From positions 3,043,715 to 3,107,714 of the forward strand of contig NZ_LJJC01000004.1 in NCBI RefSeq assembly GCF_001420715.1: a DNA stretch of 64,000 nucleotides, read 5' to 3'. Made by a program: the position numbers and the translations under genes. Source of the stretch: Heyndrickxia shackletonii (lineage in GTDB: Bacteria > Bacillota > Bacilli > Bacillales > Bacillaceae_C). The notes under the pieces are model-generated. The model did no database searches and had not been told where the DNA came from. It worked only from the letters and a program-made list of their open reading frames with translations. This document shows positions 39,522 through 49,302 of the stretch, one piece after another; the stretch's first letter is position 1; every line of letters begins with the position of its first letter.

Positions 39522-39968
39522 TTACTTACCAATTTCTAACGCCTTCATTAACATGGCTTTATTAGAATTAAACACCGTTACATTCGCTTCGTAAGATCTT
39601 GTAGAGCTCATAAGGTCGACCATTTCTTTTAATGGATCGACATTTGGCATTTCAACATAACCGTCAGCATTGGCGTCGGGGTTTTGCGGATCGTATACAA
39701 GCTTAAATGGTGTATTATCATCAACAATTTTTGCAACTTTAACACCATTACCAGTTGTATTGCCCGTTGACGCTTGCAAAAAAGATGAAAAAGAATTGGA
39801 CATTGGTTCTAGAACTACCTCTTTTCGCTGGTATGGCTGCCATTTTCCGTTTACCAATTTGCCTCTTGTTGTATCAACATTAGCCATATTGGAGGAAATA
39901 ACATCCATTCGTAAGCGTTGTGCAGTAAGAGCAGAGGATGTAATGTTCATGCTATTAAATATTGACAT
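39522..39968 (-). CDS. flgC: Flagellar rod protein FlgC
   Basis: Proximal rod subunit. 148 aa with the rod N-terminal signature SALTAQRLRMDVISSNMANV, the YVEMPNVDPLKEMVDLMSSTRSYEANVTVFN C-terminal block in part, and no signal peptide. Two bases after flgB. Confidence 0.95.
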   Translation of the reverse strand: MSIFNSMNITSSALTAQRLRMDVISSNMANVDTTRGKLVNGKWQPYQRKEVVLEPMSNSFSSFLQASTGNTTGNGVKVAKIVDDNTPFKLVYDPQNPDANADGYVEMPNVDPLKEMVDLMSSTRSYEANVTVFNSNKAMLMKALEIGK

Positions 39969-39970
39969 TT

Positions 39971-40363
39971 TTATTTGCCACCTTTAATTACAGTTTGTAA
40001 AGTAGAAAACATTCCGTTAATTCGGTCCGTTAATGCACTATAATAGATTTGATTTGTAGCTAAGTTCGACATTTCTTTATCTATATCCACACTATTCCCG
40101 TTATCGTTATATTCCACATTTTGTTGTGTAATAATAGCCGGATTATCAGAAACAGATTGAAACGGAATATGCCTTTGATCTGTCATCTTAGCTGAAAAGG
40201 CTTGATTCATAGAGCTGTTCAGCATTGCCCCGAATGAAACATCTTGCGCTTTGTAGTTTGGAGTATCTACGTTGGCAATATTGTCCGCTATTACTCTTTG
40301 TTTTAATGAAGAATAATTTAAGGCATTCTCTACCGTGGAAAATGTATTGTTAAATAACTTCAA
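39971..40363 (-). CDS. flgB: Flagellar rod protein FlgB
   Basis: Proximal rod subunit and first gene of the fla/che operon. 130 aa with ALNYSSLKQRVIADNIANVD and the C-terminal EMSNLATNQIYYSALTDRI. AGAGGTG lies 10 bases before the ATG. The 372-bp upstream region carries the candidate operon control signals. Confidence 0.95.
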   Translation of the reverse strand: MKLFNNTFSTVENALNYSSLKQRVIADNIANVDTPNYKAQDVSFGAMLNSSMNQAFSAKMTDQRHIPFQSVSDNPAIITQQNVEYNDNGNSVDIDKEMSNLATNQIYYSALTDRINGMFSTLQTVIKGGK

Positions 40364-40385
40364 ATTTCTACACCTCTATTTAAGA

Positions 40386-40393
40386 TACGACAT
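40386..40393 (-). promoter_or_regulatory. TGTCGTA box 1 upstream of flgB
   Basis: ATGTCGTA on the minus strand, 23 bases before the flgB start codon, exactly 20 bp (two helical turns) from box 2. Confidence 0.4.
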
Positions 40394-40405
40394 TTTTTTA
40401 TCCAT

Positions 40406-40416
40406 TACGACATAAT
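40406..40416 (-). promoter_or_regulatory. TGTCGTA box 2 upstream of flgB
   Basis: ATTATGTCGTA on the minus strand; an 11-base perfect match to box 3. It overlaps the spacer of the candidate TTGATA/GATAAA promoter, so a bound protein would block it. Confidence 0.45.
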
Positions 40417-40555
40417 ATTCTATCAACTATTTTAATGTTTTAATATCTTAGTGTCCATGCACATATTTTGAAATTTAAGTAATTACATATCAAATTTTTA
40501 AAATTAGTTCTTTTGGATTATAATTATTACGAAACAACAACAATATATACAAAAA

Positions 40556-40566
40556 TACGACATAAT
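40556..40566 (-). promoter_or_regulatory. TGTCGTA box 3 upstream of flgB
   Basis: ATTATGTCGTA on the minus strand, identical to box 2, 150 bp upstream of it and about 34 bp upstream of the TATAAT at 40517, an activator-like distance. Confidence 0.45.
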
Positions 40567-40663
40567 TATCAAAAAAGTTAACTGAATTCATTTTATCAAG
40601 GGAAGAAATTACAAACTAGTGGATAATATTGGATATATATGAGGAATAATAGCTTCATTTGAA

Positions 40664-40699
40664 AAAAAGCCGTCAATTATCAACAATTGACGGCTTTTT
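40664..40699 (-). terminator. codY terminator
   Basis: Perfect 15-bp stem built on AAGCCGTCAATT / AATTGACGGCTT with 6-base loop and T-runs on both sides, 37 bases past the codY stop. Strong enough to insulate fla/che from codY readthrough, unlike B. subtilis, where the fla/che promoter follows codY directly. Confidence 0.9.
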
Positions 40700-40735
40700 C
40701 TTTTGATTATTTTATATTTACCAATTTCTGAATGC

Positions 40736-41515
40736 TTAGTTTGCTTTTAACTTGTCTAATTCTACTAAGAATTTATCATTTAACACTTTAATATAAGTAC
40801 CTTTCATCCCTAGTGAACGTGATTCAATAACACCAGCACTCTCCAGTTTTCTAAGAGCATTTACAATCACTGAACGTGTAATACCTACACGATCCGCAAT
40901 TTTTGAAGCGACAAGTAATCCTTCTTTTCCATTAAGTTCTTCAAAAATATGTTCAATAGCTTCTAATTCACTGTATGATAAAGAACTAATCGCCATTTGA
41001 ACAACTGCTTTACTTCTTGCTTCTTCTTCAATTTCTTCAGACTTTTCACGTAAAATTTCCATTCCTACTACGGTTGCACCGTATTCAGCAAGGATTAAAT
41101 CATCGTCATTAAATTGTTCCTGAAGTCTAGCAAGAATAAGCGTACCTAATCTTTCTCCTCCGCCGATGATCGGAACGATAGTAGTTAAGCCACTTACGAA
41201 TAAATCTTTATTTTCAACTGGAAATGCTGTATAGGCACTTTCAATACCAATATTTGATGATGTTTCATTAATATTAAATAAACTGTTTGTATACTCTTCT
41301 GGGAATTGGCGTTCCTCTAACATATGGGACATGCGTTCATTTTCAATTTGTTGGTTGATAGCAAATCCAAGTAATTTTCCACGGCGACTAACAACGAATA
41401 TATTCGCCTCAATTACCTCACTTAGTGTTTGCGCCATTTCTTTAAAATTTACCGGTTTACCGGCAGCCTTTTGTAACATAGCATTAATTTTTCTAGTTCT
41501 GTCTAATAAATTCAT
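40736..41515 (-). CDS. codY: GTP- and branched-chain-amino-acid-sensing repressor CodY
   Basis: Global nutrient regulator controlling amino-acid, peptide and motility genes. From ATG 41515 (AGGAGG 8 bases upstream) the product is 259 aa, the exact B. subtilis length, beginning [15 protein letters not shown]-terminal GAF domain and C-terminal winged helix ([20 protein letters not shown] with the recognition helix). Last gene of the xerC-hslV-hslU-codY cluster and next to the flagellar operon it probably regulates. Confidence 0.98.
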   Translation of the reverse strand: MNLLDRTRKINAMLQKAAGKPVNFKEMAQTLSEVIEANIFVVSRRGKLLGFAINQQIENERMSHMLEERQFPEEYTNSLFNINETSSNIGIESAYTAFPVENKDLFVSGLTTIVPIIGGGERLGTLILARLQEQFNDDDLILAEYGATVVGMEILREKSEEIEEEARSKAVVQMAISSLSYSELEAIEHIFEELNGKEGLLVASKIADRVGITRSVIVNALRKLESAGVIESRSLGMKGTYIKVLNDKFLVELDKLKAN

Positions 41516-41634
41516 TTTTCTTCCTCCTAGTGTTTTTATAATCATTGCAAAAATTTTTCAAAAAAATAATTCCGAATCCTTGTTGATCCATTACTTTATA
41601 ATATGTGAACACTACCTTCAGGAACTTTTCTCGC

Positions 41635-43059
41635 CTATAAAATAAATTGACTTAAGTCCTTGTTTTGCGAAATAGCACCAAGCTTCTCGTTTACATATTG
41701 AGGTGTAATAGTAACCTTTTCTAGCGTTATTTCAGGTGCTTCAAAAGATAAGTCCTCAAGAAGTTTTTCCATAATCGTATGAAGACGTCTGGCACCTATA
41801 TTATCGGTATTCTGATTCACTTCAAATGCAATTTCAGCAATTCTAACAATAGCTTCGTCAGAAAATTCAATTTGTATACCTTCCGTTTCTAATAATGCTG
41901 TATATTGTTTTATTAACGCATTATCAGGTTCCACTAAAATTCGATAGAAATCATCTACCGATAGTTTTGTTAATTCCACTCGAATTGGAAAACGTCCCTG
42001 CAACTCAGGAATTAATTCAGAAGGTTTTGCCATATGGAATGCACCCGCAGCAATGAATAAAATATGATCTGTTTTTACGGAACCATACTTCGTTACTACA
42101 GTAGACCCTTCGACAATAGGCAGGATATCTCTTTGAACACCCTCTCGTGATACTTCACCTGCTGAAGAATTGCCACTTTTGCTGACAATTTTATCTATTT
42201 CATCAATAAAGATAATACCCGTTTGTTCTGCGCGATAAACAGCCTCTTGCGTAACATCGTCCATATCTATTAGCTTTTGTGCTTCATCATTCGTTAATAC
42301 CTTGCGTGCTTCACTAACGGTTAGCTTTCTTTTTTTCTTTTTCTTTGGCATAAGATTGCTTAGTGCATCCTGCATATTCATTCCCATTTGTTCCATGCCG
42401 GAGCCTTGCAGCATATCAAACATGGAAGGAGCTTGCTCTTCAATTTCGACTGATACAAGTTCGTCTTCAAGTTCTTTATTTGCAAGCTTAGTCTCAATAA
42501 TTTTTTTTCTTTCCTTCATGGATACATCTTCTGCGGTATCCTCATCCGATTCGTCGTGTTCTTGCACATTTCCGCCGCCAAATAACATTTCAAATGGGTT
42601 TTTATAATTATTTGTTTTCTTCTTAGCTGGAACAAGAAGCTCAACTAAGCGGCGGTTTGCGTTTTGCTCCGCAAGATCCTTTACATCATTAATTCTTTCT
42701 TCTTTAACAAGTCTTACAGAGGTTTCCACCAAATCTCGAACCATGGATTCTACATCGCGCCCCACATATCCAACTTCCGTAAATTTAGTCGCTTCAATTT
42801 TTACAAACGGAGCACCGACTAATTTCGCCATTCGTCTGGCGATTTCCGTTTTTCCAACTCCAGTTGGCCCAATCATTAAGATATTCTTTGGAATAATTTC
42901 TTCACGAAGTGCTTCGGTTAAAAGGCTTCTTCGATAACGATTTCTTAGTGCAACAGAAACTGCTCTTTTTGCATCTTTTTGCCCAATAATATATTGATCA
43001 AGTCTTTCAACAATCTGTCTAGGCGTTAAACTCATCGCTTTGTTTATTTTATAAGCCAA
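41635..43059 (-). CDS. hslU: ATP-dependent protease ATPase subunit HslU (ClpY)
   Basis: AAA+ unfoldase feeding the HslV peptidase. Walker [19 protein letters not shown], Walker [12 protein letters not shown], and the pore motif region [10 protein letters not shown]. The inserted I domain (about residues 100-245) contains acidic and Lys-rich stretches ([14 protein letters not shown]). The C-terminal tail DLSQFIL, which activates HslV, is intact. Start TTG 43059 has GGAGTGAGG upstream (474 aa); ATG 43035 gives [12 protein letters not shown] but has no ribosome binding site. Confidence 0.96.
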   Translation of the reverse strand: MAYKINKAMSLTPRQIVERLDQYIIGQKDAKRAVSVALRNRYRRSLLTEALREEIIPKNILMIGPTGVGKTEIARRMAKLVGAPFVKIEATKFTEVGYVGRDVESMVRDLVETSVRLVKEERINDVKDLAEQNANRRLVELLVPAKKKTNNYKNPFEMLFGGGNVQEHDESDEDTAEDVSMKERKKIIETKLANKELEDELVSVEIEEQAPSMFDMLQGSGMEQMGMNMQDALSNLMPKKKKKRKLTVSEARKVLTNDEAQKLIDMDDVTQEAVYRAEQTGIIFIDEIDKIVSKSGNSSAGEVSREGVQRDILPIVEGSTVVTKYGSVKTDHILFIAAGAFHMAKPSELIPELQGRFPIRVELTKLSVDDFYRILVEPDNALIKQYTALLETEGIQIEFSDEAIVRIAEIAFEVNQNTDNIGARRLHTIMEKLLEDLSFEAPEITLEKVTITPQYVNEKLGAISQNKDLSQFIL

Positions 43060-43150
43060 GATACCCTCACTCCTTCTTTCATTATGATGAGACAATCTTA
43101 CATCTGAAAAATGAGATGTAGATAGTCCCTGTTACTAAAGAAGATAAGTA

Positions 43151-43693
43151 TTATAATTCTTCCACAATAATATTCGAGTTCGTATAGACACAAATATCAG
43201 AAGCAATTTTTAAAGCCGCCTCCGCCATTTCTTTTGCAGATAAATGATCTCCACTAAATTGTTTAAGTGCGCGGCCTGCTGCCAATGCATAATTACCACC
43301 GGAACCTATCGCCAATATTCCATCATCCGGTTCAATAACTTCACCAGTACCTGAAACTAGCAATAGATTTTTTTCATCCATTACGATTAACATTGCTTCT
43401 AATTTTCGCAAAACCTTATCGCTTCTCCATTGCTTCGCCAATTCTACTGCTGCACGCGCCAGATTTCCATTGAATTCTTGGAGCTTACCCTCGAACATTT
43501 CAGATAGGGTAAAAGCATCTGCAACAGAACCTGCAAAACCAGCAAGTACTTTACCATTAAACAGCTTTCGAACCTTTTTAGCTGTATGCTTCATCACTAC
43601 AGCATTACCAAATGTAACCTGACCATCGCCAGCCATAGCGCTCTTGCCTTTATGTTGAATAGCAAATATCGTAGTTGCGTGGAAATCGCCCAT
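43151..43693 (-). CDS. hslV: ATP-dependent protease proteolytic subunit HslV (ClpQ/CodW)
   Basis: Proteasome-beta-like peptidase. Start ATG 43693 with GGAGGTG upstream; product [16 protein letters not shown], 180 aa. Typical blocks: [51 protein letters not shown]. subtilis CodW is reported to use an N-terminal Ser (MSSFHATT); here that position is Gly, leaving the conserved Thr pair (ATT) as the likely nucleophile after processing. Confidence 0.96.
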   Translation of the reverse strand: MGDFHATTIFAIQHKGKSAMAGDGQVTFGNAVVMKHTAKKVRKLFNGKVLAGFAGSVADAFTLSEMFEGKLQEFNGNLARAAVELAKQWRSDKVLRKLEAMLIVMDEKNLLLVSGTGEVIEPDDGILAIGSGGNYALAAGRALKQFSGDHLSAKEMAEAALKIASDICVYTNSNIIVEEL

Positions 43694-43879
43694 TTCAAAC
43701 ACCTCCGAAAAGATAGTGCATTTTATATGATACCTTCAGGAAATTAAAATTAACCGAGTATGCTGTTTAAATTTGGAAGTAAAATATCTTTTTATTCCCA
43801 TAAATTATACATATTTCTTCATGGTTTTATACCTTATTTCACATTCAATAAATAAATTAAAATTTACCAAGGCATGTAT

Positions 43880-44782
43880 TTATGCTCTTGGGTGGTGTGC
43901 AATATACGTTTTTCTAAGATGTTCTTTTGTAACATGTGTATAGACTTGTGTAGATGATAAGTACTCATGACCCAAAAGCTCTTGAACCGTTCTAATATCT
44001 GCACCATTATCTAATAAATGAGTTGCAAAAGTATGTCTGAGCATATGCGGATGCATTTTTCCGGTAAGTGCTGCCTTTTCAATTACGCTATTCAATATAT
44101 GTCTGATGCCCCGAACGGTTAATGGGGTTCCTTTATAATTTACAAATAATTGATGATGAGGGGCTGCGGTTTGCATCAATTGGTTTCTTGCTGTTTTTAT
44201 GTAATCATGAAGGGCGACACGCGCAAATGAGCCGAAAAGCACAATACGCTCTTTATTTCCCTTACCATTTACAAGAATAGCATCGAAATCAAAGTCTATA
44301 TCCTTCAATTGTATGTTTGCGCATTCACTCACTCGTATTCCAGTTGAATATAAAATCTCAAGCAATGCCTTGTTCCTTTTATCGAGAGGACTGGGTCCAT
44401 CACATACTTGAAATAGCTTTTCCATTTCTTCTTGATAAAAGAATTTTGGAATTCTAAGTTCCTTTTTCGGCTGTATTAAGAGAGCAAATGGATTTTCTAC
44501 TACAATCTTTTCCCTCATCAAAAATTTGTAAAAGCTGCGCAAGGAAGAAATTTTACGTGCTAAGCTCGCTCTTTTGTACTTACTCGAATATAGTTGGGTT
44601 AAATAGAGTCTTGCATCAAAGTACTCTACCTTTTGTAAATCGGAAATACCTTGTTCAATCATGAACATAAAAAAGTGTTCAATATCTTGACGATAAAATT
44701 TTATTGTATACTCCGAGTAATTTTTTTCAATTTGAATATACTCGATATATGAAACTAAACAGTTTTCCAAGACTTCATTCAT
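43880..44782 (-). CDS. xerC: Tyrosine recombinase XerC (CodV)
   Basis: Resolves chromosome dimers at dif. 300 aa from ATG 44782 (AGGTG 6 bases upstream). N-terminal SAM-like core-binding domain; catalytic residues visible in STGIRVSECANIQL (Arg), HPHMLRHTFATHLLDNG (His, Arg), LLGHEYLSSTQVYTH (His, Tyr). First gene of the xerC-hslVU-codY cluster, followed by a 186-bp gap without terminator. Confidence 0.95.
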   Translation of the reverse strand: MNEVLENCLVSYIEYIQIEKNYSEYTIKFYRQDIEHFFMFMIEQGISDLQKVEYFDARLYLTQLYSSKYKRASLARKISSLRSFYKFLMREKIVVENPFALLIQPKKELRIPKFFYQEEMEKLFQVCDGPSPLDKRNKALLEILYSTGIRVSECANIQLKDIDFDFDAILVNGKGNKERIVLFGSFARVALHDYIKTARNQLMQTAAPHHQLFVNYKGTPLTVRGIRHILNSVIEKAALTGKMHPHMLRHTFATHLLDNGADIRTVQELLGHEYLSSTQVYTHVTKEHLRKTYIAHHPRA

Positions 44783-45095
44783 ATTTAACACCTCACAAGG
44801 GCTACTAAATAGTATCATAATTTAGTAATCCTCGCAACGAATAATACAAATTTTTCATAAAGTTTTGAATTGTTTCTAAATCTAAGATGTCTGACCTATT
44901 TTCACTGTTGAAGGAATTATCCTTCTGCATTTTACAACACTAATTAAAATAAAGAAAGAAAAAGGGGCTTCGAATCGAAAAGTTCACAAAACCATCAATA
45001 TTTTTACTTAATATGTAAAATAAGAGCAATAGCTAAGAGGTAAACTTTATCATTTCCTACACTACAAGTTAAAAGAGTAAGCAATCGCTTACTCT
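44783..45095. other. 313-bp gap between topA and xerC; trmFO expected here but absent
   Basis: In B. subtilis trmFO (gid) lies between topA and codV. Here only non-coding AT-rich DNA is present: the topA terminator, a small hairpin GAAGGA/TCCTTC (44914-44929) and the xerC ribosome binding site. I recognise no trmFO remnant in any frame. Confidence 0.7.
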
Positions 45096-45097
45096 TT
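45072..45097 (-). terminator. topA terminator
   Basis: Perfect 11-bp stem AAAGAGTAAGC / GCTTACTCTTT with loop GATT (minus strand) followed by TTTTAACTTG. It overlaps the topA stop codon. Confidence 0.85.
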
Positions 45098-47171
45098 AGC
45101 TTTCCGCTTTTTCCTTATAATCACAATTTGTACATTGAACTTGAATTCCCTTTTTCAATTTCTTCTCTACAAGTACATGATCACATTTAGGACACTTTCT
45201 TTCAATTGGTTTATCCCAGGATATGAAATCACAGTCAGGATAGCGATCACAGCCATAAAATGTTCTTTTTTTCTTTGTTTTACGTTCAATAATATTTCCT
45301 TTTTCACATTTAGGACATTTGATGCCGATTTCTTTAACAATTGGTTTTGTATTGCGGCAATCCGGGAAATTGCTGCATGCCATAAATTTACCGTAGCGGC
45401 CCATTTTAAAGACCATTGGACTGCCGCATTTCTCACAATCCTCTCCTGCAAATTCATCTTTAATTTCAATCTTTTCCATTTCTTCTTCCGCTTTTTTCAG
45501 CTTTACTTCAAAATCTTTATAAAATTCATCAATGATTTTTACCCATTCGACTTTCCCGTCTTCGATTTCATCCAAATTATTTTCCAGCCTAGCTGTAAAT
45601 TCTACATCGAGAATTTCCGGGAAAAACTCTAACATGAGCTCTATTACTATTTCTCCAAGCTCTGTTGGAACAAAACGTTTATTTTCTAACGCCACATACC
45701 CTCGCTTTTGAATGGTATCAAGGGTTGGAGCATAAGTTGAGGGTCTTCCTATGCCTAGCTCCTCTAATGTTTTTACAAGTCTTGCTTCCGTGTAACGCGG
45801 AGGCGGCTGTGTAAAATGCTGTTTCGGATCAATATTCGTGGATTTTACATTATCTCCCGTCTTTAAATCCGGTAATAAATTTTCCTTCTCCTCATGCCCA
45901 TCATCCGTTCCTTCCACATATACCTTCATAAAGCCGGAAAACTTAACTTTCGAACCATTCGCCCTAAAACCAACATCTCCATTTAAAATATCTACACTCA
46001 TCGTGTCCATAATAGCCGGAGCCATTTGACTAGCTACAAAACGGTCCCAAATAAGCTTATATAAACGCAATTGATCCTTGCTTAAATATTCCTTTAATGA
46101 GTTCGGATCTCGGAATGTGCTGGTTGGTCGTACTGCTTCATGAGCATCTTGCGCATTCGTTTGCTTTTTATCTTTTCTTTGCTCTGTTCTAGCATACTCT
46201 TCTCCATAATTTTCCTTGATATATGATGCTGCTTCCGATTGCGCAACCTCCGAAACACGTGTTGAATCCGTTCTCATATACGTAATTAACCCGACGCTGC
46301 CTTCTTTGCCAAGATCAATACCTTCATAAAGCTGTTGAGCTAGCATCATTGTTTTTTTTGCCCTAAAATTCAACTTCCTAGCAGCTTCTTGTTGTAAAGA
46401 GGAAGTGGTAAATGGTGGTGATGGATTTCTTTTTCTTTCCTTTTTTGTAACGGAAGCAACCGTATACTTATCGTCCTTTAATTTAGACAAAACATCTTTA
46501 ACATCTGATTCGGATGTTAAATCTAATTTTTTTCCGTTAATGCCATAAAAGGAAGCTTGAAAAGTTTCCTTTCCAAATTCGAAATCAGCAGTGATGGACC
46601 AGTATTCTTCCGGAATAAAATTCTTAATTTCATTTTCACGGTCGATAATAAGCCGAACCGCAACCGATTGAACTCGCCCAGCACTTAATCCTTTCTTCAC
46701 TTTTTTCCAAAGTAATGGACTGATATTATATCCAACTAAACGGTCTAAAATTCTCCTTGCTTGCTGAGAATCGACTAGATCCATATTAATTGGGCGCGGG
46801 TGTTTAAAGGATTCTTTAATAGCATCCTTCGTTATTTCATTAAAAACAACCCTGCAGTCAGAATGAATATCCACATCCAGACTATGTGCTAAATGCCATG
46901 CAATTGCCTCTCCCTCTCTATCGGGGTCGGCCGCAAGATAGACTTTTTTTGCTTTTTTCGCGGCTGTTTTTAAATCTTTTAATATCGGTCCTTTACCTCT
47001 TATGGTTATATACTTCGGTTCATAATTATGTTCAGTATCCACACCTGTTTGACTTCTAGGCAAATCCCTAATATGTCCCATAGATGCTTTCACTTTGTAT
47101 TTTTTTCCAAGATATCGTTCAATGGTTTTCGCTTTCGCAGGCGATTCCACGATTACTAAGTAGTCTGACAT
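45096..47171 (-). CDS. topA: DNA topoisomerase I
   Basis: Type IA topoisomerase relaxing negative supercoils. Toprim domain at the N-terminus ([35 protein letters not shown]), active-site Tyr in [12 protein letters not shown], and three C-terminal four-cysteine zinc modules beginning [16 protein letters not shown] and CPKCDHVL. Start ATG 47171, GGGGAGG 7 bases upstream; 691 aa, as in B. subtilis. It has its own strong promoter and terminator, so it is a monocistronic unit here. Confidence 0.98.
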   Translation of the reverse strand: MSDYLVIVESPAKAKTIERYLGKKYKVKASMGHIRDLPRSQTGVDTEHNYEPKYITIRGKGPILKDLKTAAKKAKKVYLAADPDREGEAIAWHLAHSLDVDIHSDCRVVFNEITKDAIKESFKHPRPINMDLVDSQQARRILDRLVGYNISPLLWKKVKKGLSAGRVQSVAVRLIIDRENEIKNFIPEEYWSITADFEFGKETFQASFYGINGKKLDLTSESDVKDVLSKLKDDKYTVASVTKKERKRNPSPPFTTSSLQQEAARKLNFRAKKTMMLAQQLYEGIDLGKEGSVGLITYMRTDSTRVSEVAQSEAASYIKENYGEEYARTEQRKDKKQTNAQDAHEAVRPTSTFRDPNSLKEYLSKDQLRLYKLIWDRFVASQMAPAIMDTMSVDILNGDVGFRANGSKVKFSGFMKVYVEGTDDGHEEKENLLPDLKTGDNVKSTNIDPKQHFTQPPPRYTEARLVKTLEELGIGRPSTYAPTLDTIQKRGYVALENKRFVPTELGEIVIELMLEFFPEILDVEFTARLENNLDEIEDGKVEWVKIIDEFYKDFEVKLKKAEEEMEKIEIKDEFAGEDCEKCGSPMVFKMGRYGKFMACSNFPDCRNTKPIVKEIGIKCPKCEKGNIIERKTKKKRTFYGCDRYPDCDFISWDKPIERKCPKCDHVLVEKKLKKGIQVQCTNCDYKEKAES

Positions 47172-47257
47172 CAAAAATCCTCCCCAGAGGTGTTATATAA
47201 ATTTCTTTCAACTATCCTTACATTTGTAATTTTTACATGTATTGAAATCAAGTGTAC

Positions 47258-47286
47258 ATAATAGACCTGATTTTCATATTTGTCAA
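47258..47286 (-). promoter_or_regulatory. Sigma-A promoter of topA
   Basis: TTGACA, 17 bases, TATTAT on the minus strand, about 87 bases before the start codon. Close to the perfect consensus. Confidence 0.85.
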
Positions 47287-47411
47287 TTATTCCTTAATAA
47301 AAACTATCCTTCAAGCACACATTCCTCTTGAATTTAAATCCTTTCCATTTCATAAGGATGATATAATGAAAAAATCTTTTAAATTATTTTTAAGATAATT
47401 AGCGGTATTAT

Positions 47412-48284
47412 TTAATAATGGAACTCTTCGAGAATATCTTCCCCTGTTTGAACGAGTTTTGCTCCTTGTTGTATCAGTTTATTAGTACCTTGTGAAAGTG
47501 ATTCATCAATATTTCCCGGTACTGCAAAAACCTCTCTTCCTTCTTGAAGAGCAAAGTCTGCTGTTATTAGAGAACCACTTTTTTGTTCAGCCTGAATTAC
47601 CACGATTCCTTTCGAAAGCCCGCTAATTATTCGATTTCTCATTGGAAAATGCCACTTTTGCGGTTTCGTATGCGGAGGATATTCCGAAATAATTAAATGC
47701 TCTTTTTTCATATTCTCTACTAAACCAATGTTTTCCTGCGGATAAATATGAAAAAATCCGCTTCCTAATACACCAATTGTTTTACCTTTACAAATAATAG
47801 ATGTTTTATGTGCCATTGTATCTACTCCTTTTGCAAGACCACTAATAATGACATAGTTTTGTTTAATAAGAGGAGGAGTAATTTTTTTAATTGCTTTTAA
47901 TGCTTTGAAATCAGCTTTTCTAGACCCTACTATTGCTATTGACGGATATTGTAGAAGCTTTTGATCTCCGATTGTATATAGGACTAATGGTGGGTTAAAA
48001 ATTTGTTTTAGTAGATTGGGATAATTCTTATCAAAAATGGTAATACATTGGATTTGGTGTTTTCGATAGTTTAAAAGTAATGTATCAACATCTAAATGGT
48101 GCAAATCTTGATAAATTTTTTCTATTTGACTTGTTTTACCCAAAGTAATGGATTTTAATACAGGGAGGGAAAATTTGTATAGTGATTTTAACTCGGGGTC
48201 CCTTTTTAGGATTTGTAGTATTGTATTGGATGTAATACCTTGACAATGGTGAAGATGAATAAGACTTTTCTTAAATTCTTCCAT
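47412..48284 (-). CDS. dprA: DNA-processing protein DprA (Smf)
   Basis: Binds incoming single-stranded DNA and loads RecA during transformation. 290 aa: N-terminal helical region, then a Rossmann-like core with AIVGSRKADFKAL, VIISGLAKGVDTMAH, and SEYPPHTKPQKWHFPMRNRI. The C-terminal winged helix found in some relatives is missing, as in B. subtilis (297 aa). GGAGG precedes the ATG. It follows sucD across a terminator. Confidence 0.95.
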   Translation of the reverse strand: MEEFKKSLIHLHHCQGITSNTILQILKRDPELKSLYKFSLPVLKSITLGKTSQIEKIYQDLHHLDVDTLLLNYRKHQIQCITIFDKNYPNLLKQIFNPPLVLYTIGDQKLLQYPSIAIVGSRKADFKALKAIKKITPPLIKQNYVIISGLAKGVDTMAHKTSIICKGKTIGVLGSGFFHIYPQENIGLVENMKKEHLIISEYPPHTKPQKWHFPMRNRIISGLSKGIVVIQAEQKSGSLITADFALQEGREVFAVPGNIDESLSQGTNKLIQQGAKLVQTGEDILEEFHY

Positions 48285-48332
48285 AAAATCCTCCTTAAAA
48301 TTGAAAAATCCTTTCTTTTATGAAAATATTGC

Positions 48333-48363
48333 AAATAGCCCCTCTTTCATAGAGGGACTATTT
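48333..48363 (-). terminator. sucCD terminator
   Basis: 13-base arms AAATAGTCCCTCT / AGAGGGGCTATTT (minus strand) with one wobble and a 5-base loop, starting 19 bases past the sucD stop. The minus-strand tail (GCAATATTTTC) is weakly T-rich. Confidence 0.75.
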
Positions 48364-48381
48364 TTTATATTTCAGTATTAA

Positions 48382-49284
48382 TTAATGTGTTTTACACTTT
48401 TCATAAAGGCCTTTTTCTTTTAAAACACTAATTAGTGTTTCACCCATTACAGAAGGTGTTTCAGCCACTTTAATTCCGCATTCATTCATGACACGAATTT
48501 TTTCTGCAGCAGTACCTTTACCGCCAGAAATAATCGCACCAGCGTGACCCATACGTTTTCCTGGAGGTGCCGTTACACCGCCGATGAAGCCAACAACTGG
48601 TTTTGTCATATTAGCTTTTACCCAGCGTGCTGCTTCTTCTTCCGCTGTTCCCCCGATTTCACCAATCATAATAACAGCTTCTGTTTCCGGATCTTCGTTA
48701 AATGCTTTAAGCACATCAATAAAGTCAGTACCGTTAACAGGGTCTCCACCGATACCAACAGCAGTTGTTTGGCCAACACCTGCTTGTGAAAGCTGATGAA
48801 CAGCTTCATAAGTTAATGTACCAGAACGAGAAACAACACCTACATGGCCTTTTGTATGAATGTATCCTGGCATGATACCAATTTTACATTCTCCTGGAGT
48901 GATGACGCCTGGACAGTTAGGACCAACTAGGCGAGTTTTCTTACCTTCCATGTAACGTTTTACTTTTACCATGTCTAGTACTGGAATATGCTCAGTGATA
49001 CAAATTACTAAATCTAATTCAGCATCAACTGCTTCTAAAATAGCATCTGCAGCAAATGGAGCTGGTACGTAGATAACAGAAGCGTTGGCACCAGTTGCTT
49101 TTACAGCATCTTCAACTGTATTAAATACAGGAACGCCTTCCACTTCAGTACCGCCTTTACCAGGAGAAGTACCACCAACAATTTTTGTACCGTATTCTAA
49201 CATTTGTTTTGTATGGAAAAGAGCTGTTTTACCAGTAATACCTTGTACGATTACTTTCGTGTCTTTATTAACAAAAACGCTCAT
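48382..49284 (-). CDS. sucD: Succinyl-CoA synthetase alpha subunit
   Basis: TCA cycle enzyme interconverting succinyl-CoA and succinate with substrate-level phosphorylation. CoA-binding N-terminus ([20 protein letters not shown]), and the phospho-His segment [17 protein letters not shown] near residue 245. 300 aa, B. subtilis length. Pairs with sucC 18 bases upstream. Confidence 0.98.
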   Translation of the reverse strand: MSVFVNKDTKVIVQGITGKTALFHTKQMLEYGTKIVGGTSPGKGGTEVEGVPVFNTVEDAVKATGANASVIYVPAPFAADAILEAVDAELDLVICITEHIPVLDMVKVKRYMEGKKTRLVGPNCPGVITPGECKIGIMPGYIHTKGHVGVVSRSGTLTYEAVHQLSQAGVGQTTAVGIGGDPVNGTDFIDVLKAFNEDPETEAVIMIGEIGGTAEEEAARWVKANMTKPVVGFIGGVTAPPGKRMGHAGAIISGGKGTAAEKIRVMNECGIKVAETPSVMGETLISVLKEKGLYEKCKTH

Positions 49285-49302
49285 TTTATTCCCCTGCCTT
49301 TC

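Larger units (their letters stand above)
40364..40735 (-). promoter_or_regulatory. Upstream control region of the fla/che operon (372 bp, no gene)
   Basis: AT-rich region with the codY terminator at its distal end. A perfect -10 TATAAT lies at 40517-40522 (minus strand), with only suboptimal -35 matches 15-16 bases away (TTGTTG). A second candidate is TTGATA-18-GATAAA near 40395-40425. A 4-mismatch CodY-like box (AAATTTCAAAATATG) lies at 40462-40476; CodY represses this operon in B. subtilis, but the match is weak. I see no sigma-D consensus. Three TGTCGTA boxes are listed separately. Confidence 0.6.

Noticed and set aside
40364-40735. Sigma-D promoter upstream of flgB
   Set aside because: No match to TAAA-15-GCCGATAT was found on the minus strand, though B. 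subtilis has such a site here.
41516-41634. CodY box between hslU and codY
   Set aside because: The AATTTTTCAAAA stretch lacks the central CWG and the right-hand half of the consensus.
45096-47171. topA as possibly disrupted by the 100-aa alternative frame at 45167-45469
   Set aside because: The topA frame is intact with all three zinc modules; the other frame is a shadow created by Lys/Glu-rich codons.
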